Shown here in pieces: positions 16,670 to 26,110 of a stretch of 34,737 nucleotides of DNA. The position numbers were made by a program, and so were the translations under genes. The first letter of the stretch is position 1. Each line of letters opens with the position of its first letter. The notes below the pieces were generated by a model. It worked only from the letters and a program-made list of their open reading frames with translations, did not search any database and was not told the DNA's origin. Where the stretch lies: positions 1-34,737 of the forward strand of contig JAJZFA010000050.1 in the NCBI GenBank assembly GCA_021805565.1. The letters run 5' to 3'. This stretch comes from Pseudomonadota bacterium (lineage in GTDB: Bacteria; Pseudomonadota; Alphaproteobacteria; Acetobacterales; Acetobacteraceae).

Positions 16670-18076
16670 TCAAACAGCCACGATCCGTTCCCGCCGCACT
16701 TGCACGGTCAACTCGTCAAGGGCTTTCCCGACGCGGTCCAGCATTTCGTCGATTTCTTCGGCTGAAATGATCAACGGCGGACTGAAGCACAGGCTGTCGT
16801 TAATCGCTGCTCGCCCGATCACGCCGTTTTCTTCCATTAACCGGGTAAGGCGGACGCCGATTTTAGCCGCCGGTTCGAAGTTGGCCCGGCCGGCCTTGTC
16901 GGCCACCAGTTCGACGGCGGCGATCAGGCCGGTGCCGCGAACCTCCCCCACCAATGGATGACCGGCGAAGCGACGGCGTAGTTCGGATTGCAAATGCGGC
17001 CCCACGACGCCGACATGGGCGCCGATGTTCAGTTCGTCGTAGATTTTTAGTGTCTCGATCGCCACGGCGGCGGGAACCGGATGGCCGGAATAGGTAAAGC
17101 CGTGCCCGAACGTGCCGATGCCATGGCTTTCCCTGGCGAGCGCCTGGAACACCGTGTCGTTCACCATCACCGCGCTGATCGGCAGGTACGACGATGACAG
17201 CGCCTTGGCGCAGACCAGAATGTCGGGTTGGATATCCAGCGTCTGGCTGCCCCAGTACGAACCGGTTCGCCAGAAACCGCAAATGACCTCATCGGCGACC
17301 AGCAGCACGTCGTATTTTCGCAGCACGGCCTGGATTTTCGGGAAATAGCCGCGCGGCGGCAGAATAACCCCGCCCGCACCCATGATGGGTTCGGCCCACA
17401 TGGCGGCAACCGTGTCCGGGCCTTCCGCCAGGATCAGCTTTTCCAGTTCGTCCGCGCACCGTGTGGCGAATGCGTCCTCCGATTCGCCGGGCAATGCACC
17501 ATGATAGAAATGCGGCGTCATGGTATGGATAAAGCCGGGCAGCGGAACATCGAAGCTGCGGTGGTTGGCGGGCAGACCGGTTAGCGACGCCGATCCGATG
17601 GTGATGCCGTGGTAGCCCTTCAGCCGGCCGATCAACTTTTTCTTCTTCGGCCGCCCGAGCGCGTTGTTGAGATACCAGACCATTTTGATAGCGGAATCGT
17701 TGGCCTCGGAGCCGGAGTTCGCGAAGAACACCTTGCTCATGGGCACCGGTGCGCGGGCGATCAGCATCTCGGCCAGATCGATCATCGGTTCGTGCGACTT
17801 GGCCGTGAACGCGTGATAGAAGGGCAGTTTGCGCATTTGGTTCGCGGCGGCCTGGACCAGGCGTTCGTTGTCGAAGCCCAGGGCGGCGCACCACAGGCCG
17901 GCGACGGATTCGATATATTCCTTGCCCGCTTCGTCCCAGACGCGGACGCCCTTGCCACGGGCGATCACAACGGGACCGGCCTGCTGGTGAGCCACCAGAT
18001 CGGTATAGGGATGCAGCACGTTGGCGATGTCGCGGGCGGCGGCGGAGTTCGCGCCGAAAGGCGGGGGCGGTGCCAT
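16670..18076 (-). CDS. class III aminotransferase (omega-aminotransferase type)
   Basis: A 468-residue PLP enzyme of the class III (ornithine/omega-amino acid) aminotransferase group. It shows ANSGSEANDSAIKMVWY for phosphate binding, RLKGYHGITIGSASLTG, D262 in VADEVICGFWRTG contacting the pyridine nitrogen, and the Schiff-base lysine K291 in CAKALSSSYLPISA. The nearest recognisable type includes beta-alanine, taurine or polyamine:pyruvate transaminases. Malonic semialdehyde from the Rut pathway is a possible acceptor, but nothing in the sequence fixes the substrate. It lies upstream of xoxF on the same strand with a 114-base gap, probably a separate unit. Confidence 0.87.
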   Translation of the reverse strand: MAPPPPFGANSAAARDIANVLHPYTDLVAHQQAGPVVIARGKGVRVWDEAGKEYIESVAGLWCAALGFDNERLVQAAANQMRKLPFYHAFTAKSHEPMIDLAEMLIARAPVPMSKVFFANSGSEANDSAIKMVWYLNNALGRPKKKKLIGRLKGYHGITIGSASLTGLPANHRSFDVPLPGFIHTMTPHFYHGALPGESEDAFATRCADELEKLILAEGPDTVAAMWAEPIMGAGGVILPPRGYFPKIQAVLRKYDVLLVADEVICGFWRTGSYWGSQTLDIQPDILVCAKALSSSYLPISAVMVNDTVFQALARESHGIGTFGHGFTYSGHPVPAAVAIETLKIYDELNIGAHVGVVGPHLQSELRRRFAGHPLVGEVRGTGLIAAVELVADKAGRANFEPAAKIGVRLTRLMEENGVIGRAAINDSLCFSPPLIISAEEIDEMLDRVGKALDELTVQVRRERIVAV

Positions 18077-18150
18077 GTTTGCTCCTGACTACGTTCGGAT
18101 AGCTCAAAGACAAAGCCTAGACGCGATGCGCGGGGGGCGGAACCCCGTGG

Positions 18151-18200
18151 TTGAATTGGTATAAGTAATACCCTATGTCCGACAGGTATTACCGACAGGT
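18151..18200 (+). promoter_or_regulatory. vapBC promoter and operator
   Basis: A -35-like TTGAAT (18151-18156) and -10-like TATGTC (18174-18179) are separated by 17 bases. An inverted repeat GTAATACC-N12-GGTATTAC (18165-18192) encloses the -10 box, and CCGACAGGT occurs twice in tandem (18179-18187 and 18192-18200). This is the expected layout for autorepression by a VapB-VapC complex. The vapB ATG follows at 18207. Confidence 0.55.
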
Positions 18201-18206
18201 CGTACG

Positions 18207-18440
18207 ATGAGTGCAATTACCACCAAAGGTCAGGTTACCATACCCAAACCTATCCGCGATGCATTGGATATCCATCCGGGCAGCCTTGTGGAATTTACCA
18301 TGAACCGGGATGGGGACGGTGTTCTGCGAAGGGCTGCGACAGAGACGCCCGCTGCGAGCCGGTTCGAGCGATTCCGGGGATGTGCGGGGCCGGGCATGAG
18401 CACCGATGAGATCATGGCGCTTATGCGAGACGACGATTGA
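18207..18440 (+). CDS. vapB: AbrB/MazE-fold antitoxin VapB
   Basis: A 77-residue antitoxin with an N-terminal swapped-hairpin AbrB/SpoVT DNA-binding domain (ITTKGQVTIPKPIRDALDIHPGSLVEF, about residues 4-30) and a C-terminal toxin-neutralising tail (MSTDEIMALMRDD). It binds both the PIN toxin encoded immediately downstream and, presumably, the inverted repeat in its own promoter. The toxin GTG begins at the base after the vapB stop. The antitoxin itself looks intact although the toxin does not. Confidence 0.9.
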   Translation: MSAITTKGQVTIPKPIRDALDIHPGSLVEFTMNRDGDGVLRRAATETPAASRFERFRGCAGPGMSTDEIMALMRDDD

Positions 18441-18797
18441 GTGACGCTGGTTGATTCCAACATCATACTGGATATCGTAACCGATGATTCGGTTTGGGCT
18501 CGAAGGTCGCGGTTCCATCTCGAGCTGGCCGCTCTCTCGGGCCCGCTCATCATCAACGATATCATCTACGCCGGGATTTCCGCTCGCTTCGAAAGTGTCG
18601 AGGCGCTCGATGTCCTGCTTGAGGGGATGGATATCGCAATCGAGGAAATTCCCCGCGCCGGGCTGTTTCTCGCCGCCAAGGTGTATATGCGCGACCGGAG
18701 CCGGGAAGGAACCCGTACCGGTCTGCTTTCGGATTTCTTTATTGGCGCGCATGGGGCGGTTAGGGACCATACCTTATTGACCCGCGATCCGGATTGA
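18441..18797 (+). pseudogene. vapC: VapC PIN-domain toxin, truncated and probably inactive
   Basis: A 118-residue PIN-domain protein starting with GTG directly after vapB. VapC toxins are Mg-dependent RNases using a cluster of acidic residues. Here D5 (LVDSN), D98 (LSDFFIGAH) and D116 (TRD) are present, but the residue that is glutamate in the usual YAE motif is G45 (IIYAGIS). The end is also altered: a 17-base tandem duplication (18777-18793 and 18794-18810) creates a TGA after TRDPD. Removing one copy restores TRDPARYRHYYPTLRVMVPD and a stop at 18857-18859, the normal C-terminus of this subfamily. Two independent lesions point to decay or an attenuated toxin; the protein may still be made and bind VapB. 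Confidence 0.8.
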
Positions 18798-18810
18798 CCC
18801 GCGATCCGGC
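18777..18810 (+). repeat. 17-bp tandem duplication truncating vapC
   Basis: TTGACCCGCGATCCGG occurs twice with a 17-base period. The first copy reads L-T-R-D-P-D-stop in the toxin frame; the second copy continues into an intact alternative C-terminus through 18859. This is the simple signature of a replication-slippage duplication. Confidence 0.9.
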
Positions 18811-18859
18811 GCGGTACCGCCACTATTATCCAACTCTTCGGGTGATGGTTCCGGACTGA

Positions 18860-19207
18860 TCCTTGCCGGAGATGCCTGCTCCCGACACGACGATATCGTT
18901 TCGGGCGTCGCAATCCATCTACCGGTTGGGTTCGGGCAAACGGGGATGGCGAATTGCGCCCGCGCCAGGCCGTCGCGCGGACTACGCGGGGGCTATGACC
19001 CCATCGTCTTTCGCATGAATCCCGTCCGCGCCTGCGCCGCCGCCGCGGACGGACATGGGCGTTTCCTTACGACATACTCGACATTTATTGCGTCCTATCG
19101 CGGCGCCGGACAGGCCCCGGACGAACGCCCAGGCGGGCCGCTGTATCGGCGCTTTTATTGCCGATGCGGCTCTCGATGTCGATCATAGCGGCACCGGGCG
19201 GCGGCGA
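18860..19207. other. intergenic stretch without a supported gene
   Basis: Between the ancestral vapC end and the thioredoxin-like gene. A short open frame at 18946-19188 has no recognisable features. An inverted repeat ATCGGC-N9-GCCGAT (19145-19165) lies about 43 bases past the thioredoxin gene's 3' end on the minus strand and could help termination, but it lacks a U-run. I see no RNA gene or promoter I can defend. Confidence 0.5.
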
Positions 19208-19759
19208 TTACGATGCCGTCAACGTCCGGATCAGCGCCTGAGCGGCGGGCGCCCCCCAATCCGCCGCGCCTTCCGCTCGGGCGACCACCTTTCCGGACCT
19301 GCCGACGATGACCGTGGTCGGAATCCCCCGTGCCCCGAACGCCTGGGCCAACGCGCCCTTCGGGTCCAGCAGCACCGGCAGCGCGGAGATGTTGTGCGCG
19401 TTGTACCACGCCCGCACCGTGTCGGCTCCGCCTCGGTCGGACGACACCGGAAGTACCGCGATGTCGTAAGGGGCAAGCGCCTTCGACAGCGCATCCAGCG
19501 ATGGCATTTCGGCGACGCATGGGGCGCACCACGTCGCCCACAGATTCACCACCATGCCGCGCCCCTTGAACTCCGCCAACCGATGGGACACGCCATCCTG
19601 GCTTACGAACACGCCATCGGGCGGGTTAACCGGCGGAGACACGGCCTCCAGTATATCAGGTAGCGCATCCAGCGTTTTGGCATGCGGTTTGCGTGGTATT
19701 GCGCCGAAGGCTAGGGTGCCGCCCGCCGTCGCCAGAACCAACCTGCGCCGCACCATCAT
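19208..19759 (-). CDS. TlpA-like thioredoxin-fold protein
   Basis: A 183-residue exported thioredoxin-like protein. The N-terminus [19 protein letters not shown] resembles a signal peptide with a basic RRR start. The redox motif is W77-C-A-P-C81 in [22 protein letters not shown], followed by the cis-proline loop GIPTTVIV and the TlpA/ResA-style insert [17 protein letters not shown]. It probably acts as a periplasmic thiol-disulfide reductase, for instance in cytochrome c maturation or protection. The ATG at 19759 has a GGGAG ribosome site. It faces argH across only 18 bases, an arrangement known in other alphaproteobacteria. Confidence 0.86.
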   Translation of the reverse strand: MMVRRRLVLATAGGTLAFGAIPRKPHAKTLDALPDILEAVSPPVNPPDGVFVSQDGVSHRLAEFKGRGMVVNLWATWCAPCVAEMPSLDALSKALAPYDIAVLPVSSDRGGADTVRAWYNAHNISALPVLLDPKGALAQAFGARGIPTTVIVGRSGKVVARAEGAADWGAPAAQALIRTLTAS

Positions 19760-19777
19760 CGATTTGGAACTCCCGCT

Positions 19778-21187
19778 GTGACCGACACCGCCCACCGCCC
19801 GCACGAGCCCGCCAACATGCAATGGGGCGGCCGGTTCGCCGGAGGGCCGTCGGCAATCATGCGGGACATCAACGCCTCCATCGGGTTCGACCACAGGCTG
19901 TGGCGGCAGGATATTCAGGGATCGCGCGCCCATGCGGCGATGCTGGCAAGGATCGGACTGCTTACCCCGGAAGATGAGCATGCCATCGCCACCGGTCTAG
20001 AGGCGATCGCCGAGGAAATCGAGACCGGCCGCTTCGCCTTCGATATCGCGCTGGAGGACATCCACATGAATATCGAGGCGCGCCTGACCAACCGCATCGG
20101 CGAGGCCGGCAAGCGGCTGCACACCGCGCGCAGCCGCAACGATCAGGTGGCAACGGATTTTCGCCTGTGGGTGCGCGATGCGATCGACGGCCTGACGGCG
20201 CAACTGTCCGACACCATGCTGGCGCTGGCCCGGCGCGCCGCCGCCCACGCGGGCGACCCGATGCCGGGGTTCACGCATCTGCAAACCGCTCAGCCGGTGA
20301 CGTTCGGACATCACATGCTGGCCTATGTGGAGATGCTGGACCGCGACCGCGGCCGTCTGGCGGATTGCCGCAAGCGGCTGAACGCCTGCCCGCTGGGATC
20401 GGCCGCGCTGGCCGGCACGTCCTTTCCCATCGATCGCGCCATGACCGCCGCCGCACTGGGCTTCGACGGGCCGACCGCCAACAGCCTGGATGCGGTTTCG
20501 GATCGCGATTTCGCGCTGGAATTCCTGTCGGCCGCGGCCATCGGTGCCGTGCATCTGTCCCGGCTGGCCGAAGAAATCGTGATCTGGTGCAGCGCGCCGT
20601 ATCGCTTCATCCGGCTGTCCGATGCCTTCACCACCGGTTCGTCCATCATGCCGCAGAAGCGCAACCCGGACGCGGCCGAACTGGTCCGAGCCAAGACCGG
20701 CCGCGTGACCGGGGCGCTGGTGGCGCTGCTGACGGTGATGAAGGGCCTGCCGCTGGCCTATGCGAAGGACATGCAGGAAGACAAGGAGCCAGTGTTCGAC
20801 GCGGCCGGGGCCTGGGCATTGTCGCTGGCCGCCACCGCCGGCATGGTGCGCGACATGACGCCGGATACCGAACGCATGCGAGCGTTCGCCGGCTCCGGCT
20901 TCGCCACGGCGACCGATCTGGCCGATTGGCTGGTGCGGGTGTTGCGGCTGCCGTTCCGCGACGCCCACCACGTCACCGGGCGGCTGGTTGCGCTGGCCGA
21001 ATCGCTCGGTCTGGATCTGGCGGGGCTGTCTCTGGCGGAGATGCAGGCGGTGGAGGCCGGCATTACGGACGACGTGTTCTCGGTTCTGACGGTGGACGCT
21101 TCGGTCGCCTCGCGTACCAGTTACGGCGGCACCGCCCCGGCGAACGTGACCGGACAGGCCGAACGCTGGCTGGCGGTGCTGGCATGA
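19778..21187 (+). CDS. argH: argininosuccinate lyase
   Basis: A 469-residue fumarase/aspartase-superfamily enzyme that splits argininosuccinate to arginine and fumarate, the last step of arginine synthesis. Clear signatures are [25 protein letters not shown] at the N-terminus, [45 protein letters not shown] with the catalytic histidine, and the mobile loop [12 protein letters not shown] keep the GTG at 19778; an ATG 13 codons later (19817) is the alternative. The stop overlaps the next small lipoprotein gene by ATGA. Confidence 0.95.
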   Translation: MTDTAHRPHEPANMQWGGRFAGGPSAIMRDINASIGFDHRLWRQDIQGSRAHAAMLARIGLLTPEDEHAIATGLEAIAEEIETGRFAFDIALEDIHMNIEARLTNRIGEAGKRLHTARSRNDQVATDFRLWVRDAIDGLTAQLSDTMLALARRAAAHAGDPMPGFTHLQTAQPVTFGHHMLAYVEMLDRDRGRLADCRKRLNACPLGSAALAGTSFPIDRAMTAAALGFDGPTANSLDAVSDRDFALEFLSAAAIGAVHLSRLAEEIVIWCSAPYRFIRLSDAFTTGSSIMPQKRNPDAAELVRAKTGRVTGALVALLTVMKGLPLAYAKDMQEDKEPVFDAAGAWALSLAATAGMVRDMTPDTERMRAFAGSGFATATDLADWLVRVLRLPFRDAHHVTGRLVALAESLGLDLAGLSLAEMQAVEAGITDDVFSVLTVDASVASRTSYGGTAPANVTGQAERWLAVLA

Positions 21188-21336
21188 GGGCGGCGCCGGT
21201 CTTTGCGATTATCCTGGGCATACTTGCCCTGGGATTACTGGCGGCGTGCGGAAAAAAAGGTCCGCCCGATCCGCCGGGACCGCCGGACAAGATCATCTAC
21301 CCCAAAACCTATCCGTCCCCTGCCCTGGCGCAGTGA
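21184..21336 (+). CDS. lptM: small lipoprotein, LptM (YifL) type
   Basis: A 50-residue lipoprotein with a lipobox L19-A-A-C22 followed by [12 protein letters not shown], the GxKGP pattern of the LptM/YifL family. In E. coli LptM stabilises the LptD-LptE lipopolysaccharide translocon. In many proteobacteria it sits between argH and lysA. Here it overlaps argH by ATGA, but no lysA follows; an SMP-30 gene does. Being short, it is easily missed and is identified mainly by lipobox and position. Confidence 0.82.
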   Translation: MRAAPVFAIILGILALGLLAACGKKGPPDPPGPPDKIIYPKTYPSPALAQ

Positions 21337-21390
21337 ACGGCCCCGCCGGCCAGGGGTGACAGTTTCCATACCGAAGACGGGAGACATCGC

Positions 21391-22350
21391 ATGACCGCAT
21401 CTTTATCCCGCTGGGCATCCGCGTTCCCGGTGCGGTATCCCGACCCCGATGTCGTGATGCTGGACCCGCGCTTCCAGGCGATTGCCCTGGGCAACGCGGC
21501 CATTCAGCGAATCGCCACCGGTTTCGGGTTTACCGAGGGGCCGGTTTGGTTCGGCGACGGCCGGTATCTGCTGTTTTCCGACATTCCCAACGACCGAATT
21601 TTGCGCTGGGACGAAACAACCGGCGGGATCGGCGTGTTCCGCGACCCGTCGCATTATGCCAACGGCAATACCCGCGACCGGCAGGGACGGCTGATCACCT
21701 GCGAACACGACACCCAGCGGCTGACCCGCACCGAATACGACGGTAGCGTTGTCGTGCTTGCGGACAGATGGGCGGGCAAGCCGCTGACCGGGCCGAACGA
21801 CGTGGCCGTGAAATCCGACGGTACGATCTGGTTCAGCGACAATGGCGCGGCGACGCGGGGTAACTACCTCGGCCACACGGCCCTGCGGGAGAATGCTTTC
21901 TGCGTGTACCGGTACGATCCCGCGACCGCGACGTTGAGCATCGCGGTCGCCGACAGGATCAGGCCGAACGGTTTGTGCTTCTCGCCCGACGAATCCCGGC
22001 TTTACGTGGCCGATACGCCCCACACGGGGCCGAAAAGCACGTTCGTTTACGACGTGGTGGATCGCGGAACCCGCACGGCGAATGGCCGGCTGTTTTTCGA
22101 TGGCCCCGGCTGGGCCGATGGCATCCGCTGCGACACCGGCAGCAATGTCTGGTGCGGATTCTCCGGCGGCGAGGGACAGGATGGCGTGGCCGTCTTTGCC
22201 CCGGACGGCGTCTTGATCGGGCGCATTTTGCTGCCGGAACGCTGCGCGAATGTGTGTTTCGGCGGCAAGAAGCGGAACCGACTGTTCATGACCGCCAGCC
22301 AATCGGTTTACGCGCTGTATGTGGAGGCGCAGGGAGCGGTTGGCGGGTAG
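21391..22350 (+). CDS. SMP-30/gluconolactonase family protein
   Basis: A 319-residue six-bladed propeller lactonase. Metal-site motifs are the glutamate in GFTEGPVWF, the asparagine in TGPNDVAVKSDGTIWFSD, the asparagine in RPNGLCFSPDESRLYVAD, and the aspartate in GWADGIRCD. The family hydrolyses sugar-acid lactones such as gluconolactone with a divalent metal. No signal peptide is evident. A tartrate/sugar-acid enzyme lies elsewhere in the window but not adjacent. Its last 32 bases overlap the start of the downstream beta-lactamase gene in another frame. Confidence 0.88.
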   Translation: MTASLSRWASAFPVRYPDPDVVMLDPRFQAIALGNAAIQRIATGFGFTEGPVWFGDGRYLLFSDIPNDRILRWDETTGGIGVFRDPSHYANGNTRDRQGRLITCEHDTQRLTRTEYDGSVVVLADRWAGKPLTGPNDVAVKSDGTIWFSDNGAATRGNYLGHTALRENAFCVYRYDPATATLSIAVADRIRPNGLCFSPDESRLYVADTPHTGPKSTFVYDVVDRGTRTANGRLFFDGPGWADGIRCDTGSNVWCGFSGGEGQDGVAVFAPDGVLIGRILLPERCANVCFGGKKRNRLFMTASQSVYALYVEAQGAVGG

Positions 22351-23254
22351 CGGCAGAACCGGCCTGACCCGGCGAACCACGCTTGCGGCCGCGGCTTTTT
22401 TCTTGCCGGGCAGCCGCCTGCACGCCGCGGACGGACCCAGCGCTGGCGCGATCGAGACGGCGATGCGCCGGATCGCGGCGATCGAACAGCGCGATGGCGG
22501 CCGCCTGGGTGTTGCCGTGCTGGACACCGCGACCGGGATCGCATTCGGGCACCGCGCGGACGAGCGATTTCCGATGTGCAGTACGTATAAATTTCTCGCG
22601 GCCGCCGCGGTTCTCAGTCGCGTGGACGCGGGATCCGACCGGATCGATCGCATGGTTGCATACCGCCCGGACAACCTCGGCGGATATTCGCCGGTCACTC
22701 GGGCTCATGTCGCCGAAGGCGGCATGACGTTGGGCGATCTGTGTTCGGCGGCCGTCGAATGGAGCGATAATACCGCCGGCAATCTGCTGCTCCGCACGAT
22801 CGGCGGCCCCGCCGGTTTCACGCGCTATGTGCGCACGCTGGGGGATACGGTAACGCGGCTCGACCGGATCGAACCAACGCTGAACACGGCCATTGCCGGC
22901 GACGAACGGGACACGACAAGCCCAGCCGCCATGCTGCGCGACCTGCGGACGCTGGTGCTGGGACAGGCGCTGCGCCCGGACTCGCGGCGGCGTCTGGAAT
23001 CGTGGATCGTCGCGGACAAGATGGGCGAGGCTCGAATCCGAGCGGGAGTGCCGCGATCGTGGCGGGTTGGCGACAAGACCGGAACTGGCGACAACGGCAC
23101 GTCGAACACGATCGCAATTCTTTGGCCGCCGGAGGGGCACCCCGTGCTGGCCGCCGTGTACGATACCGGATCGTCCGCGACGGATCGCGATGCGGTGCAT
23201 GCCGAGACCGGACGCATCGTGGCGGATGCGGTTTTGGCATTGGGTCGCGAGTGA
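22319..23254 (+). CDS. class A beta-lactamase
   Basis: A 311-residue serine beta-lactamase with every class A motif: S88-T-Y-K91 (Ambler 70-73), S149-D-N151 (130-132), E185 in EPTLN (166), and K253-T-G (234-236). C87 precedes the active serine, as in several environmental and carbapenem-hydrolysing enzymes, but no partner at position 238 is evident. The N-terminus carries LTRRTTLAAAAFFLPGSRLHA, a twin-arginine-like signal peptide, so it is exported. The ATG at 22319 lies inside the lactonase gene; a TTG at 22340 is an alternative start. No ampR-like regulator or mobile element is beside it, which suggests an intrinsic chromosomal enzyme. Spectrum cannot be read from sequence. Confidence 0.92.
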   Translation: MWRRRERLAGSGRTGLTRRTTLAAAAFFLPGSRLHAADGPSAGAIETAMRRIAAIEQRDGGRLGVAVLDTATGIAFGHRADERFPMCSTYKFLAAAAVLSRVDAGSDRIDRMVAYRPDNLGGYSPVTRAHVAEGGMTLGDLCSAAVEWSDNTAGNLLLRTIGGPAGFTRYVRTLGDTVTRLDRIEPTLNTAIAGDERDTTSPAAMLRDLRTLVLGQALRPDSRRRLESWIVADKMGEARIRAGVPRSWRVGDKTGTGDNGTSNTIAILWPPEGHPVLAAVYDTGSSATDRDAVHAETGRIVADAVLALGRE

Positions 23255-23318
23255 ATGGCGCGGGAGTTGCTTGCTGCTGGTGGGCGTGACGGACAGAGCA
23301 ATTTGGAGTGCAAGCAGA

Positions 23319-24083
23319 ATGACCGAACCTGTATGGAACCAGTTCCTGACCGAACGCGACAAGGCGGTGTTCGCCGCGGGCGGATTTGGCGCGACGGCCG
23401 ATCCCGGCAAGCGCCCTGCCCTGCTGGTGATCGACGTCAGTTGGGCGTTCTGCGGCGATAAGCCCGAACCCATTCTGGACAGCATAAAGCGCTGGCGCAG
23501 TTCCTGCGGCGCGGAAAGCTGGGTCGCTGTGGGACATATCCGGTCGCTGATCGACAAGGCGCACACACGTGGATTGCCGGTCATCTACACCACCGCCGCG
23601 TACCGCGACGACAACTGGGACGCCGGAGGCTGGCGATGGAAAAACCGCCGGCAGGATGAGGATGCCGCCCGTCCGCGGGGCGCACTGGACGGCAACGAAA
23701 TCGTCGCGCCGATCGCGCCGGGACCGCGAGACATCGTGGTGACGAAGAAGAAGCCTTCGGGATTTTTCGGCACCGATCTGGCGTCGTATCTGACGCTGCT
23801 GGGCTGCGACAGCGTGGTTGTCACCGGAACGACGACTTCGGGCTGTGTACGCGCGACGGTTGTCGATGCGTTCAGCCTGAACTACCGCGTGATGGTAGCC
23901 GAGGAAGGCTGTTTCGACCGGAGCGAGGCGAGCCATGCCGTCAGTTTATGCGACATGCACGCGAAATACGCGGATGTCATGACGGTGGCGGACATCCTGG
24001 CGTATTTCGATACGATTCCGGCGGATCAGTTCGACCTGCCGAAGGGCGCCACCCGGCCCGAACGTCCGCTCGCGGCGGAATAG
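23319..24083 (+). CDS. isochorismatase-family amidohydrolase (N-carbamoylsarcosine amidase-like)
   Basis: A 254-residue cysteine hydrolase with catalytic D39 (LLVIDVSWAFCG), a lysine in VTKKKPSGFFGTDL (K144/K145), and nucleophile C176 in TGTTTSGCVRATVVDAFSLNY. The TTSGCVRATVVDA form and long N-terminal segment resemble N-carbamoylsarcosine amidase and maleamate amidohydrolase rather than RutB. The probable reaction is hydrolysis of a carbamoyl or amide group in the cytosol; substrate unknown. A GGAG ribosome site lies about 10 bases before the ATG. It stands between the beta-lactamase and aspS with gaps on both sides. Confidence 0.84.
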   Translation: MTEPVWNQFLTERDKAVFAAGGFGATADPGKRPALLVIDVSWAFCGDKPEPILDSIKRWRSSCGAESWVAVGHIRSLIDKAHTRGLPVIYTTAAYRDDNWDAGGWRWKNRRQDEDAARPRGALDGNEIVAPIAPGPRDIVVTKKKPSGFFGTDLASYLTLLGCDSVVVTGTTTSGCVRATVVDAFSLNYRVMVAEEGCFDRSEASHAVSLCDMHAKYADVMTVADILAYFDTIPADQFDLPKGATRPERPLAAE

Positions 24084-24201
24084 AACCGGCCGAACCTCCG
24101 GAACCACGGTGGCCGTCGGCGGGGCTTCGACAATCGCTTGACTCGGCCAACCCGCCGGGGTTTGTGTGCCGCCCCTGACAGATTGCCGGGATACCGAACG
24201 C

Positions 24202-26013
24202 ATGCACGCCTACCGTAGCCATACCTGTGGTGCCCTTCGGACCGCCGATGCCGGCCAGACTGTTCGCTTGTCGGGCTGGGTGCATGCCAAGCGAGACCAT
24301 GGCGGCCTGCTGTTCATCGATCTGCGGGACCATTACGGCCTGACGCAATGCGTGTTCGCCGCCGGATCCCCCGCGTTCGGCGCCATCGGGTCGGTACGGC
24401 CGGAAAGCGTCGTCACCGTCACCGGCGAGGTGACGATGCGGGAAAGCGGCACCGTCAATCCCCGCCTGCCAACAGGCGAGGTCGAACTGCGAGTTGCCGC
24501 GATGACCGTGCAATCGGCCGCCGAGGTGCTGCCAATGCAGGTCGCCGGCGACGAGAAATTCCCCGAGGATATCCGGCTGAAATACCGCTTCATCGATCTG
24601 CGCCGGGAAAAGCTGCACAAAAATATGATCTTGCGGTCTAACGTCATTACGTCCGTACGCCGCCGGATGATCGCGCAGGGCTTTTTGGAATACCAGACGC
24701 CGATCCTGACCGCGTCGTCGCCGGAAGGCGCGCGCGACTTCCTGGTGCCGTCCCGCGTTCATGCCGGCAAGTTCTATGCGCTGCCGCAGGCGCCGCAGCA
24801 GTTTAAGCAATTGCTGATGGTCGCCGGATTCGACCGTTATTTCCAGATCGCGCCCTGTTTCCGCGATGAGGCCAGCCGAGCGGATCGTTCGCCAGGGGAG
24901 TTCTACCAGCTCGATTTCGAAATGAGCTACGTCACCCAGGAAGACGTGTTCAATACCATCGAACCCGTCATCGCCGGCATTTTCGAGGAATTCGCCGATG
25001 GTCGTCAGGTCACCGCCCCTCCCTTTCCCCGCATTCCCTACGAGCGGGCGATGCTGGAATTCGGGTCCGACAAGCCCGACCTGCGCAACCCGATCCGCAT
25101 TGCCGACGTAACGGACCAGTACGCCGGTTCGGGGTTCGGCCTGTTCGCCCGCATCGCCGCCTCGGGCGGGGTGGTGCGCGCCATTCCCGCGCCCGGCGCC
25201 GGCGGCAATCCGCGCAGCTTTTTCGATAAGCTGAACGACTGGGCGAAAGCCGAGGGTCAGGGCGGGTTAGGCTATATCACGTACGACTCGGACGGCCCAA
25301 AAGGCCCGATCGCCCGCAACCTGGAACCGGAGCGCGCGGAGGCCATCCGCCTCGCCTGCGGCCTGAAACCGGGCGACGCGGTGTTTTTCGTTGGCGGCAA
25401 GAAAGATACCGCCCCCAAATTCGCCGGCGCCGTCCGCACCCGGCTGTGCGACGAACTCGGCCTGCTGGAAAAGGGCGCCTTCCGGTTCTGCTGGGTCACC
25501 GATTTCCCGATGTTCGAACTGAACGAGGAAACCGGCCTGGTCGATTTCAGCCACAACCCGTTCAGCATGCCGCAGGGCGAGTTGGAGGCGCTGAACACAC
25601 AAGACCCGCTGACCATCAAGGCGTTCCAGTACGATATCGTCTGCAACGGCATCGAATTGTCCTCTGGCGCGATCCGCAACCACCGGCCGGATATCATGAT
25701 CCGGGCGTTCGAGATCGCGGGCTATAGCGAAGCCGATGTGGAAGCCCGTTTCGGCGGCATGCTGAATGCCTTCCGCTACGGCGCCCCCCCGCATGGCGGG
25801 TCGGCCCCCGGTATCGATCGCATGGTCATGCTGCTGGCCGACGAACCCAATATCCGCGAGGTCATCCTGTTCCCGCTCAATCAGCAAGGCGAGGACCTTA
25901 TGATGGGCGCCCCGGCGGAAATCCCGCCCGCCCGCCTGAAAGAACTGTCGCTGAAGATCGATATCCCGCCCGTTCGGCCGAAAGTCGCGGCGATGCCGGT
26001 CACCGGGGAGTGA
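24202..26013 (+). CDS. aspS: aspartyl-tRNA synthetase
   Basis: A 603-residue class IIb synthetase of bacterial type. An N-terminal OB-fold anticodon domain ([23 protein letters not shown]) is followed by motif 1, motif 2 ([26 protein letters not shown]), the bacterial GAD insert, and motif 3 ([28 protein letters not shown]). It charges tRNA-Asp in the cytosol. Many alphaproteobacteria lack AsnRS and use a non-discriminating AspRS with GatCAB; whether that applies here cannot be settled from this window. The ATG at 24202 gives the usual [13 protein letters not shown] start. eipB follows after about 100 bases. Confidence 0.96.
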   Translation: MHAYRSHTCGALRTADAGQTVRLSGWVHAKRDHGGLLFIDLRDHYGLTQCVFAAGSPAFGAIGSVRPESVVTVTGEVTMRESGTVNPRLPTGEVELRVAAMTVQSAAEVLPMQVAGDEKFPEDIRLKYRFIDLRREKLHKNMILRSNVITSVRRRMIAQGFLEYQTPILTASSPEGARDFLVPSRVHAGKFYALPQAPQQFKQLLMVAGFDRYFQIAPCFRDEASRADRSPGEFYQLDFEMSYVTQEDVFNTIEPVIAGIFEEFADGRQVTAPPFPRIPYERAMLEFGSDKPDLRNPIRIADVTDQYAGSGFGLFARIAASGGVVRAIPAPGAGGNPRSFFDKLNDWAKAEGQGGLGYITYDSDGPKGPIARNLEPERAEAIRLACGLKPGDAVFFVGGKKDTAPKFAGAVRTRLCDELGLLEKGAFRFCWVTDFPMFELNEETGLVDFSHNPFSMPQGELEALNTQDPLTIKAFQYDIVCNGIELSSGAIRNHRPDIMIRAFEIAGYSEADVEARFGGMLNAFRYGAPPHGGSAPGIDRMVMLLADEPNIREVILFPLNQQGEDLMMGAPAEIPPARLKELSLKIDIPPVRPKVAAMPVTGE

Positions 26014-26110
26014 CGCTGTACCGAAACGATTGCCGGCCGGTAGCGCGATACTCTCGCCTGTGCCTATTCTTGCCTATCTGTTCGCGACCCGGCTTTTAGC
26101 GGAGTTGTTC

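Noticed and set aside
18946-19188. An 80-codon open frame after vapC
   Set aside because: Arg/Gly-rich composition, no motif and no ribosome site; it looks like a GC-rich chance frame.
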